Source of the DNA: DATFFO01 sp963744905
GTDB lineage: Bacteria; Actinomycetota; Acidimicrobiia; Spongiisociales; ZC4RG35
Reading direction: 5' to 3'
NCBI GenBank assembly: GCA_963744905.1
Contig: CAVUUV010000003.1
Coordinates: 744,001 to 808,000 of the forward strand
Length of the DNA stretch: 64,000 bases
Of this stretch, positions 17,626 to 25,233 are shown piece by piece (position 1 is the stretch's first letter; each line of letters starts with the position of its first letter). The notes under the pieces are model-generated. The model was not told the DNA's origin, did not search any database, and saw only the letters and a program-made list of their open reading frames with translations. Both the position numbers and the translations under genes were made by a program.

Positions 17626-18159
17626 TCAGGAGGTGAGTGGGCCGAGCAGGTCGGCCACCAGGCCAATGAAGGCCGGTCCGTAGACCATGAGCACGAACCC
17701 CGGCAACACCAGAAGCGTCATCGGGATCATGAGCCGGACCGGGAGACGACGGGCCCTCTCCATCCGCTCCGCCTGGCGTCTGACCCGCTCGGATTCGATG
17801 AAGTCCCGGATCGCCGGAGCGGGGGCCGCCCCCGACGACACTGCTTCGGCCAGTCGCCGCAACAGCGGGCCCGGACTTCCGGAGGCGGAAGCGAGGGCGG
17901 CTGCCGCCCCGAGCCGGCGCCATCGACGCAGAACCGCCTCTATCTGGGGATGGCCATCCCCGGCTCTCTCCAGAGCAGGTATGAGGGGCAACCCGGCGCC
18001 GACCGCCACCAGAAGGCGGGCGGCGAGATCCATCACGTCCGGCTCCGCCACCGACCTTCCGGGAAGGCGCCAGGCCACCTCAACGACGACGACTGCTACC
18101 ACACCGCCCGCCAGGCCTCCCGCCACGACCCCGACGCAGAATGCGGCCAGGCGTCTCAC
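17626..18159 (-). CDS. TadC-like type II secretion system F-domain protein
   Basis: The product has 177 residues. It has an N-terminal membrane helix (AAFCVGVVAGGLAGGVVAVV), a cytoplasmic T2SSF-type segment (LLVAVGAGLPLIPALERAGD) and a C-terminal helix (MIPMTLLVLPGFVLMVYGPA). It is an inner-membrane platform component of the Tad pilus machine. I start at GTG 18159, which overlaps the tadB stop in a GTGA inside the last unit of a 14-bp repeat; GTG 18168 is also in frame. About 60 bases separate it from the pilin gene. Confidence 0.82.
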   Translation of the reverse strand: MRRLAAFCVGVVAGGLAGGVVAVVVVEVAWRLPGRSVAEPDVMDLAARLLVAVGAGLPLIPALERAGDGHPQIEAVLRRWRRLGAAAALASASGSPGPLLRRLAEAVSSGAAPAPAIRDFIESERVRRQAERMERARRLPVRLMIPMTLLVLPGFVLMVYGPAFIGLVADLLGPLTS

Positions 18160-18225
18160 GATCCCCACCTCACGATCCCCACCTCACGATCCCGATCTCG
18201 CGATCCCCACCTCGCCATCCCCACC
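18156..18225 (-). repeat. 14-bp tandem repeat, five units, spanning the tadB/tadC junction
   Basis: The unit on the minus strand is GGTGGGGATCGTGA, with units at 18212-18225, 18198-18211, 18184-18197, 18170-18183 and 18156-18169 and a few substitutions in the older-looking ones. Each intact unit holds a G-rich Shine-Dalgarno-like stretch and a GTGA stop/start overlap. The array encodes the C-terminal tail of tadB, and its last unit carries the tadB stop and tadC start. Confidence 0.9.
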
Positions 18226-18857
18226 ATGGCTCCCGACCCGACCAGGAACAGGCCCAGCCCGACGGCGGACACGATCCGGCTTCCCGGCAGGGCCAGAAGC
18301 CGGCCCAGCCGGCCGGTGGCAATCATGAATGTCAGATAGGCGAGCGGGCCGCCCACCAACACCCCCATCGAGGCCCGCACCTGGGCCGTAGAGGTGCGCA
18401 GCTCGACCAAAGCCGCCTCCTCGGCCTTGGCGTGGGCCAGTAGCAGCTCGAACACCGGAACCATTCGCCCGCCCAGGGACGCCTCCGCCACCGCCGAGGC
18501 CACCAGCGGCCCGATCCCGGGCAACCGGTCGCCCAGCTCCTCATCGACGCAGTCGGCCAGTGGATCCCCAACATCGAGTCTCCGTATAGCTCCTTCGGAG
18601 CCACCCAGGTCGACCAGGGCGGCGCGCAATGCCCACCGGAGAGAGGAGCCGGCCCGGAGCTCGCCGAGAACGGCTTCGACGAAGCGCGATTCGAGACCGA
18701 ATTCGCTCCGGCGCACGGCCCGGGCGCCGGCGAGGATCGCCGCCGCCACTGCCACCCCGGTCGGGAAGGGAAGCCAGATTGCCCCTCCTGCCAGGGCGAT
18801 GAGACGCCAGTCGGCCCCGGAGGCGAGCCCCCACCCCAGGATGACCGCCGCCATCAT
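18156..18857 (-). CDS. TadB-like type II secretion system F-domain protein
   Basis: The product has 233 residues. Two N-terminal membrane helices (about residues 1-15 and 23-50) precede the F domain (FVEAVLGELRAGSSLRWALR, then GIGPLVASAVAEASLGGRMV), and two C-terminal helices follow. It pairs with the TadC-like protein to form the membrane platform. ATG 18857 overlaps the ATPase stop codon in an ATGA. Its last 20 or so residues are encoded by the 14-bp repeat array and read as Arg/Trp/Gly/Ser/Asp-rich tail, unlike the rest of the protein. Confidence 0.85.
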   Translation of the reverse strand: MMAAVILGWGLASGADWRLIALAGGAIWLPFPTGVAVAAAILAGARAVRRSEFGLESRFVEAVLGELRAGSSLRWALRAALVDLGGSEGAIRRLDVGDPLADCVDEELGDRLPGIGPLVASAVAEASLGGRMVPVFELLLAHAKAEEAALVELRTSTAQVRASMGVLVGGPLAYLTFMIATGRLGRLLALPGSRIVSAVGLGLFLVGSGAMVGMARWGSRDRDREVGIVRWGS

Positions 18858-19879
18858 GGCGACCGCTCGACGATTGCCGCCACTCTCCGTCCCCCCGGCG
18901 TGCGCTCGACCTGCACCACGGCATGGATACCCGCCTCGATCTGACGACGTATCGCCTCCCCGGCCATGCCTCCGTCCGAGAGCGCGAGCGTCTCGAGTCG
19001 CCACAGAGCCTCGGCGGGAGAGTTGGCGTGAATCGTCGACAGCGAACCGAGATGGCCGGTGTTGAGCGCCCAGACCATGTCCAGAGCCTCGGCTCCCCTC
19101 ACCTCCCCCACCACGATCCGGTCGGGCCGTAGTCGGAGGGCGGAACGCAGCAACGACCGAATCTCGACCGCTCCACCGCCATCAGCATTGGCCGGGTGGG
19201 CCTCGAGGCGAACGACGTGACCGGGGAGGCTCAGCTCGGCCGCATCCTCGATGGTCACCACACGCTCGTGGGGAGGTATCTCTCCTGCCAGCAGGTTGAG
19301 CAACGTCGTCTTGCCCGCCCCCGTTCCCCCGGACACGAGGACATTGCGCCTCCCCACCACCAGTCCACGCAGGCATGAGACCTGTTCCCCGGTGGCCGAA
19401 CCCGCCGGGACCAGCTGGTCGAGCCCGGCAACTGCCTGGGTGAATCTGCGCACGGCCACCACCGGCCCGTCCACCGACGCCGGGGGGATGACGGCATGAA
19501 GACGCGAACCGTCCTCGAGGCGGGCATCGACGAAAGGGGACGAGCGGTCCAGACGGAGGCCGAGGGGGGCGATGACCCTTTCCACCGCGGCCAGCACCGC
19601 GCTCGGGCCGGAGAAGACCGCCTCCGACCGCTCCAGCACACCGCCTCGCTCCACCCACACCTGGTCCGGCCCGTTGACCAGCACATCGGTGACCTCGTGA
19701 TCCCGGAGCAGGGCCTCGATCGGACCCATGCCGACCAGGGAGTCCACCACCGATTCGACCAGATCGCTCCCGGCCAGCGGAGCCTCGGTCTGAGCCAGGC
19801 GGCGGGCCGCCTCCGTGAGCCGAGTGCGCTCGAGGGGAACGTCGGACGCCACCAGCTGGCGGACCATGCGGTCAATCAC
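18854..19879 (-). CDS. TadA/CpaF family pilus assembly ATPase
   Basis: The product has 341 residues from GTG 19879. Walker A SGGTGAGKT is near residue 190, with the aspartate-box VTIEDAAEL, Walker B RPDRIVVGEVRGAEALD and the HLGSLSTIHANSP histidine box that define the secretion ATPase family. It powers Tad pilus assembly. GTG 19879 forms a GTGA with the upstream stop, the same junction used by the other genes here; a longer start at GTG 19921 is possible. It corresponds to Rv3659c. Confidence 0.92.
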   Translation of the reverse strand: MIDRMVRQLVASDVPLERTRLTEAARRLAQTEAPLAGSDLVESVVDSLVGMGPIEALLRDHEVTDVLVNGPDQVWVERGGVLERSEAVFSGPSAVLAAVERVIAPLGLRLDRSSPFVDARLEDGSRLHAVIPPASVDGPVVAVRRFTQAVAGLDQLVPAGSATGEQVSCLRGLVVGRRNVLVSGGTGAGKTTLLNLLAGEIPPHERVVTIEDAAELSLPGHVVRLEAHPANADGGGAVEIRSLLRSALRLRPDRIVVGEVRGAEALDMVWALNTGHLGSLSTIHANSPAEALWRLETLALSDGGMAGEAIRRQIEAGIHAVVQVERTPGGRRVAAIVERSP

Positions 19880-20436
19880 TCCCACGGCAGCTCCCAGACC
19901 TTGGCCCAGCTGCGAACCCACCGACTGGCCGGCGGCCTGTGACCCGCCAGGAGGGACATCACGGCCCGTCGGCCCGGCGGGGGAAGCACCGGTCCGGGGC
20001 CGGGAGGATCACCACCCCCTCGGACACGTTGCCAGACCGAGGGCCGTTCTCCTACCGGGGTCATGAACCCGGGCCACAGCGGTCTGACGGGAATGATCGG
20101 AAACGGCACCGGGAAGTGGCCCACCCGCACCACCACCACGGGCCAGGAAGCCGCCAGTACCCGCACTACCTGGGCGCCGAGGTCGGGGTCGGCGCCGCCG
20201 TTGCGGAGTGTGGCCACCCGGGCCCGTCCTGGAGTGAGCTCCGATCGGGTGGGACCGTCGGCTGCCATGTCGACCAGGCTGCGCTCCCCCGGATAGGGAG
20301 GACCCTCGGGGTCGAGGTCCACGACCAGAGCGGATCCGGCCGCCAGCGCCAAGCCAAGTGGGGCTATGGCGGCCAGCACCTCATCTCCAAAGGTGCGGAC
20401 TCCGACCACTCTCGACTGTGTTGCCTCCATTCCCAT
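19876..20436 (-). CDS. hypothetical protein in the Ssd/CpaE position of the Tad operon
   Basis: The product has about 186 residues and I do not recognise the family from sequence alone. The middle part (GSALVVDLDPEGPPYPGERS, LVDMAADGPTR) resembles the Walker-B side of a MinD/CpaE-like P-loop protein, but no Walker A is present. In M. tuberculosis the same position, first gene of the operon and divergent from the HAD-IB gene, holds the septum-site determining protein Rv3660c, which is much longer. I therefore infer a shortened or degenerate Ssd/CpaE homologue. The N-terminus is uncertain (ATG 20436 or ATG 20430). The C-terminal third is proline-rich. Confidence 0.6.
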   Translation of the reverse strand: MGMEATQSRVVGVRTFGDEVLAAIAPLGLALAAGSALVVDLDPEGPPYPGERSLVDMAADGPTRSELTPGRARVATLRNGGADPDLGAQVVRVLAASWPVVVVRVGHFPVPFPIIPVRPLWPGFMTPVGERPSVWQRVRGGGDPPGPGPVLPPPGRRAVMSLLAGHRPPASRWVRSWAKVWELPWE

Positions 20437-20514
20437 GCCGGCGAACCTAAGCGGAACCAGGGTCACCGTGAACCCCTGTTCAGACCCCGCCGATTCGGAT
20501 ACGGTCGGGGGTTT

Positions 20515-20656
20515 GGACCGAACGGGTGGCGGGTGGGGACGGAGCGGGTGGAATCGAACGGGTGGTGGGTGGGGACGGAGAGGGTGGAATCGAACGGGTG
20601 GTGGGTGGGGACGGAGAGGGAGGAATCGAACGGGCGGTGGGTGGGGACGGAGGGCG
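20515..20656 (+). repeat. 36-bp tandem repeat, four units, upstream of the HAD-IB gene
   Basis: The units run 20515-20550, 20551-20586, 20587-20622 and a 34-base last unit at 20623-20656. The conserved part reads GAATCGAACGGG followed by GGGTGGGGACGGAG. The plus strand is very G-rich. The same family forms a second array at 27031-27132. The stretch 20437-20741 otherwise holds no convincing gene and must contain the promoters of the divergent Tad operon and HAD-IB gene. Confidence 0.9.
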
Positions 20657-20741
20657 GATTCACACGGTGAGAGGGGAGGGTGGAGCGATAGTCGTAACCG
20701 GCCGATACCTTCTCTATTGTTCCCAAGGCTTGGAAAGTGAC

Positions 20742-21533
20742 GTGACCGGGGCCGCCTTCTTCGATCTGGACAAGACGATCATCGCCAAGTCATCGACCCT
20801 GGCTTTTAGCAAGCCCCTGTTTCGGGCCGGCTTCCTGAGTCGCAGCAATCTGTTGAAGGCCGGCATCGCCCAGGCCTACTACCAGATGTTCGGGGCCGAC
20901 CATGACCAGCTGGAGCGAGTGCGGGAGGAGCTGGGCGAGATGACCAAGGGGTGGAATCAGGACGAGGTCGTCGAACTCGTCGAGGAAACCGTCGAAGAGG
21001 TCGTCTCACCCCTCGTCTATGCAGAGGCCCTGGCCATAATCGACGAGCACCGCCGTGCCGGCCGGCGGGTAGTCGTCGTCTCGTCCAGCCCGGTCGAGAT
21101 CGTTGTCCCCCTGTGCCGCTACCTGGGACTGGAGGAGTATGTGATAGGAACCCGGCCGCAAGTCGATTCCCAGGGTCGCTACACCGGCGACATCGACTTC
21201 TATGCCTACGGTCCCGGGAAGGCCGAGGCGATCCGTGAGATGGCCGCCGCCCAGGACATCTCACTGCCCGACTCCTTCGCCTACTCGGACTCGATCACCG
21301 ACCTGCCCATGCTGGAGACGGTGGGACATCCGGTGGCGGTCAATCCCGACCGGGAGCTGCGGGCCCTGGCCGACGAACGTGACTGGCAGATCCTCGAGTT
21401 CGAGCGCGAGGTCACGGTCCGAACCCGGCTCGCCACCATACCCAGGCCGGTCCCCGTCATCTCCGGGGCGGCAGTGGCGGGCGGTCTCGCCGCCGCCCTC
21501 ACCGTCTGGGCCCTCAAACGATCCCGCAGGTAG
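20742..21533 (+). CDS. HAD-IB family hydrolase (SerB/Rv3661-like phosphatase)
   Basis: The product has 263 residues. HAD motif I is AAFFDLDKTIIAKSST (catalytic Asp pair DLD), motif II is VVVVSSSP, and motif III/IV is YGPGKAEAIREM with AYSDSITDLPML. A C-terminal hydrophobic segment (ISGAAVAGGLAAALTVWALK) suggests membrane attachment. The motif I block is nearly identical to Rv3661 of M. tuberculosis, which also stands divergent to the Tad operon. Substrate unknown. GTG 20742 fits the Rv3661 start region and has GGA about seven bases upstream; in-frame GTG 20668 and TTG 20730 are alternatives, because the frame is open back through the 36-bp repeats. Confidence 0.88.
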   Translation: MTGAAFFDLDKTIIAKSSTLAFSKPLFRAGFLSRSNLLKAGIAQAYYQMFGADHDQLERVREELGEMTKGWNQDEVVELVEETVEEVVSPLVYAEALAIIDEHRRAGRRVVVVSSSPVEIVVPLCRYLGLEEYVIGTRPQVDSQGRYTGDIDFYAYGPGKAEAIREMAAAQDISLPDSFAYSDSITDLPMLETVGHPVAVNPDRELRALADERDWQILEFEREVTVRTRLATIPRPVPVISGAAVAGGLAAALTVWALKRSRR

Positions 21534-21558
21534 TGAAATCTCTTAGCCTTGGGGGGAA

Positions 21559-23829
21559 ATGAGACGTATCTCCCTGCTGTTCGTAGCCCTGCTACTCACC
21601 ATCGCTCTGCCGGCCGCCGCCCAGATCGCCAACTGCCCCGAATATCAGGGCATCACCTGCGACGGTTGGGTGACCGACTCGGCCGGGGTCCTGACAAGCC
21701 GCGACACCCTGGAGCAGACGGCGGGCCAGTTCGTCGAGGCCACGGGCCATCAGGTGGCGGTGGTCACCGTTCAGGACACGGGTGGCACCGACCCCCGCAA
21801 ATTCGCCGAGGAGCTGGGCAACACGTGGGGCGTGGGAGATCCCAACAAGAACGACGGGGTGGTGGTGCTGGTGGCGATTAGCCAGCGCCGCACCGAGATC
21901 GTCACGGGACCGGGGGCATTCCTCTCCGACTCCACCCTTTCGTCGATCGCCTCTCTCGGCAATGACTTCTTTGCCAACGGCAACTTCGATGGCGGCCTGT
22001 CGGCCATTCTCGCCTCGCTGCAGCAGCAATACACCACCGGGCCCCCGGTCACCAGTCCCGAGCCGAGTCCATCGAATGGGCCGGGCTGGGCCGTCCCCGT
22101 CGTCGGCCTGCTGATCGTGGTCGGCTCGGCCGGCGGCGCCTGGTATGTGAGCCGCCGCAACAACCGCAACAAGCGCCTCACCGCCCACCAGCGCGTCGTC
22201 GATCAGGAGCTGGCGGCTCTGGAGCCGGCCGGACACGAGGTGGTTGTGCCCGAGACACTGTTGCTCGAGGCACCCCGGCCCGACGATGTTCCCGACCCCA
22301 CCACCGCCACCGCTCTGGCAGCATTGGATGACCTGGACTCGGCCGATGAGAGCACCCTGCGGGGCCTGTGGGGTCACGGGGCGGTGGTGGTGGGGAACCC
22401 CGACGAGATCGAGAAGTACCGCCAGATGCCGCTCGAGATGCGGGTCAGCGGTGAGCAGGAGCTCCTGGAAGGAGCAGTCCAGAACGCGGCCCGGGAGGCG
22501 GCCGCCGACGACGACCCCGACACGTTCGAGGTCAAGCGCAAGGAGTTGCGTTCCCTGGTCGAGTCCCTCCGGCCTTACCGGGTAGCAGAGGCTTCAACCC
22601 GTCTCGCCCGGGAGGTGTCCCTGCAGGCGGTCACCACTCCCCTGGGCGAGACGATCATCACCGACGCCGGCGACCGTCTGGTCGAGGCTGGCCCTGCCCT
22701 CGATGAGAAGAACCCGCTCTCGGCCTCCATGTCCGAGCTGGCCGAGGCGGCAAAGACGGCGGCCGAGAAGACCGATCGGATGGAGGCTCTCTACGCCAAG
22801 CTCCCCGACACCCCTACCCGGCCGGCGGTGGCCGCCGCCCTGGCCGACCTGGGCACGGAGCCCGAGGACGCAGCCCAGCGTTACAACGTGGTGCTGAGCA
22901 AGCTGCGAGAGAACTCCGACATGCTGGCCCAGGATGGTGTCCAGCTGTCGGCGGTGGCAGCCTTTCTGGTGATGAACAACGATGAGGAAGACGTCCACGA
23001 GTTCGTAACCTCCTACGAGGAGGCCCGCAAGCTGCGAGTCGAGCCGCCCATGGCGGTGGAAATGGCTCTGGCCGGACTGCGGGGCAAGAAGGAGATCGAC
23101 GCCATCCGCGCTCAGGCGGACGAGCTGGAGATACCGGTCTCGATCGCCGCCGCCCTGGTCAGGGCAGGCGACCGGGCCGTGGCCGAATACAAGCAACTGG
23201 TGGACGAGCTGGCCTCGATGGACCTCGAGACCGCCGACCGCAGAACCATTGCCGCCGTCCTGGCCATCTCCCTCGAACCGTCCCAGGCCCTGCGCAGATG
23301 GCAGGAGGCACGGGACGCTCTGGCCAAGCTGGGCCTGTCCGGGAGCTACGCCGACGTTGCGGCCGCCTTCGGTGCCTCCGACCCTCGCGGCCCCCGGGAG
23401 TTCGCCCTGGCCTACGCCGCCCAGCGGCAGGAACTGGCCCGCTCCTCGATCAAGGACGCCGAGCAGTACGCCCCCGAACTGGCCCACGCCGGCACCAGCG
23501 GGCAACGCGACACCTGGACCGGTGCCCCGATCCCGGGCGGCCTGTACCACTTCGACCCCTTCTTCCTCTTCTACTACCACTGGATGATGACCTCGACCAT
23601 GACCCACGGCCTGGGCTGGCGCCCCTTATACCGGGACACGTCCTGGCAGCGGGGCCCGTGGTTCGGCGGCTTCGGAGGTGGGGGCGGGTTCGGGGGACGG
23701 GGCGCCGGTGGGGGAGGTTCCTCGTGGGGATCCGGTGGCAGCTCGTTCGGTGGCTTCGGCGGTTTCGGCGGTGGGGGCGGTTTCGGGGGCGGCGGTTTCG
23801 GCGGCGGGGGCGGCGGGTCCGGCTGGTGA
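21559..23829 (+). CDS. TPM domain-containing secreted/membrane protein with Gly-rich C-terminus
   Basis: The product has 756 residues. A signal peptide (LLFVALLLTIALPAAAQ) is followed by a TPM domain at about residues 35-165 (VTDSAGVLTSRDTLEQTA, VAVVTVQDTGG, GVGDPNKNDGVVVLVAI, RTEIVTGPGA), then a membrane helix near residue 180 (AVPVVGLLIVVGSAGGAWYV). About 450 residues of helical, charged sequence follow, and the end is a glycine/phenylalanine/serine-rich tail of roughly 60 residues. Usual TPM (YgcG-type) proteins are about 250-300 residues and go straight from helix to Gly-rich tail; the long middle part is the oddity. A GGGGGGAA site sits just before the ATG. Confidence 0.87.
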   Translation: MRRISLLFVALLLTIALPAAAQIANCPEYQGITCDGWVTDSAGVLTSRDTLEQTAGQFVEATGHQVAVVTVQDTGGTDPRKFAEELGNTWGVGDPNKNDGVVVLVAISQRRTEIVTGPGAFLSDSTLSSIASLGNDFFANGNFDGGLSAILASLQQQYTTGPPVTSPEPSPSNGPGWAVPVVGLLIVVGSAGGAWYVSRRNNRNKRLTAHQRVVDQELAALEPAGHEVVVPETLLLEAPRPDDVPDPTTATALAALDDLDSADESTLRGLWGHGAVVVGNPDEIEKYRQMPLEMRVSGEQELLEGAVQNAAREAAADDDPDTFEVKRKELRSLVESLRPYRVAEASTRLAREVSLQAVTTPLGETIITDAGDRLVEAGPALDEKNPLSASMSELAEAAKTAAEKTDRMEALYAKLPDTPTRPAVAAALADLGTEPEDAAQRYNVVLSKLRENSDMLAQDGVQLSAVAAFLVMNNDEEDVHEFVTSYEEARKLRVEPPMAVEMALAGLRGKKEIDAIRAQADELEIPVSIAAALVRAGDRAVAEYKQLVDELASMDLETADRRTIAAVLAISLEPSQALRRWQEARDALAKLGLSGSYADVAAAFGASDPRGPREFALAYAAQRQELARSSIKDAEQYAPELAHAGTSGQRDTWTGAPIPGGLYHFDPFFLFYYHWMMTSTMTHGLGWRPLYRDTSWQRGPWFGGFGGGGGFGGRGAGGGGSSWGSGGSSFGGFGGFGGGGGFGGGGFGGGGGGSGW

Positions 23830-23833
23830 GGGA

Positions 23834-24181
23834 TCAGGGAGCCGCCACCACCTGCCCACCTCGAGCCGCGACCTCGGCCGGAAGGTCTATCGGATCGTGG
23901 TCGACCTCGGCCAGGATCGCACGCAGGGTCGAGCGGTGTATGGCCAACGGCAGGGCCGCCTCCAGCAGCCGGTCGCGGTCGAGCGATCCCACCACCCGCT
24001 CACCCTCTACCACCTTGACGGCCTCGGTAACGGGTCGAACCACGACCACGATCCCGCCAGCGGGAACCGGCCCCGATACCTCCCCGCCGATGTTGATCAC
24101 CTCATCTCGCCCGCCCCCCCGGGTGTCGGCCCCTCTCAGGGCCTCTTCGAGCACGTGGCGGTGGAGACGAGCCGGAGTCAT
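23834..24181 (-). CDS. hypothetical protein, 115 residues
   Basis: I do not recognise this protein. The frame has strong G/C in third codon positions like the neighbours, starts at ATG, and fills the space between convergent and divergent genes (four bases after the TPM gene on the other strand, 71 bases from ispD). The sequence has a beta-rich middle (GGIVVVVRPVTEAVKVVEGE) and a helical C-terminal part (LLEAALPLAIHRSTLRAILA), with no signal peptide or membrane helix. Confidence 0.55.
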   Translation of the reverse strand: MTPARLHRHVLEEALRGADTRGGGRDEVINIGGEVSGPVPAGGIVVVVRPVTEAVKVVEGERVVGSLDRDRLLEAALPLAIHRSTLRAILAEVDHDPIDLPAEVAARGGQVVAAP

Positions 24182-24252
24182 GCCAGGACCCGTACCGAAA
24201 CCGCTGCCCCGGAACGAAGAGTCATGGCCGGGATCGTAGGCATGATGTCGGA

Positions 24253-24924
24253 ATGAGGATCGGTGCCATCATCCTGGCAGCCGGATCCAGCACCCGCCTG
24301 AGAGCATCAGTCAACAAGCCCTACGCGGAGATCGCCGGCCGTCAGCTCCTGTGGTACTCGCTCACCGCCTTCGATCGGGCCGGGGTCCACGACCCGGTCC
24401 TCGTCATCCGCCCCGAGGACAGGGCGCTGCTACGCGCCGAGGTCGCCACGGTGGTCGGGGGCGGAGAAACCAGGACGGCCTCGGAGCTGGCCGGTCTCGG
24501 CGCCCTCGAAGATCGGGACCTGGATGTGATCATGATTCACGACGGTGCCCGACCCTTCCTCCGGCCCACCCTGATCTCCCGGCTGGCCCGGGCAGCACGG
24601 GAGGTGGGCGGGGCCATACCCGGTCTGGAGCCGGAAGCCAGGCTGTGGCGGCGTCGCAACGGCGATCTCACGGCGGTTGCCGAGCGGGTGGTCCGGGTTC
24701 AGACGCCGCAGGCGTTTCGGGCGGCAGAGTTGAGGGAGGCCTACCGCGCGGCCGAACAGGCCGGTGCGATCGGCGCCGACACAGCCGAGATCGTCCAACG
24801 CTTCCGGACGCTGGAGGTGGCTCTGATCGAGGGCGATCCGGGTTTGTTCAAGGTCACCTACGATCAGGACCTGGTTCGGGCGGAGGCGGAAGCGGCCGAC
24901 TGGTGGCAGGATGTGGGTCGATGA
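24253..24924 (+). CDS. ispD: 2-C-methyl-D-erythritol 4-phosphate cytidylyltransferase
   Basis: The product has 223 residues. The nucleotide-binding N-terminus is IILAAGSSTRL, with the catalytic Lys in NKPYAEIAGRQLLWYS; VMIHDGARPFL, VVRVQTPQAFR and GADTAEIVQRF match the family. It converts MEP and CTP to CDP-ME in the non-mevalonate isoprenoid pathway. No ispF is fused or adjacent. The stop codon overlaps the next start in an ATGA. Confidence 0.88.
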   Translation: MRIGAIILAAGSSTRLRASVNKPYAEIAGRQLLWYSLTAFDRAGVHDPVLVIRPEDRALLRAEVATVVGGGETRTASELAGLGALEDRDLDVIMIHDGARPFLRPTLISRLARAAREVGGAIPGLEPEARLWRRRNGDLTAVAERVVRVQTPQAFRAAELREAYRAAEQAGAIGADTAEIVQRFRTLEVALIEGDPGLFKVTYDQDLVRAEAEAADWWQDVGR

Positions 24925-25169
24925 CAGAGACTTCCACTCGTTCCGACACCGAGCCTCGACTTCGTGAGAGCGAGCCGGGCGACCACGATCGCTTCTCCCA
25001 CTACGTGCTGGGCCGCGACCCGAAGGCCAAGATCACCAGGGCGATGATCGAAGGGCGCCCCGTCCGGGCCCTGTGTGGCAAGAAATGGGTTCCCTCACGG
25101 GACCCATCACGTTTCCCGGTATGTCCCCAGTGCCGGGAAATCAAGAGCAGGATTCTGGGCAAGAAATAG
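24921..25169 (+). CDS. DUF3039 domain-containing small zinc-ribbon protein
   Basis: The product has 82 residues and starts at ATG 24921 overlapping the ispD stop. The DUF3039 core is complete: FSHYVLGRD, MIEGRPVRALCGKKWVPSRD and FPVCPQCREI, with three cysteines and histidine placed as in a zinc ribbon. DUF3039 is an actinobacterial family of unknown role. The overlap suggests co-translation with ispD. Confidence 0.9.
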   Translation: MTETSTRSDTEPRLRESEPGDHDRFSHYVLGRDPKAKITRAMIEGRPVRALCGKKWVPSRDPSRFPVCPQCREIKSRILGKK

Positions 25170-25233
25170 TGGATCTGCCTCAGGCCCCGAACGGCCCCGG
25201 GTCTGGAGCGCCCCGCCACGAACCTGAGCCGGC

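Noticed and set aside
20463..20726. Open frames with 12-residue repeats across the 36-bp array on both strands
   Set aside because: A 36-base unit keeps any frame open without selection. The peptides (PTHHPFDST-like or GGDGEGGIER-like) are simple translations of the repeat and the array lies in a promoter region.
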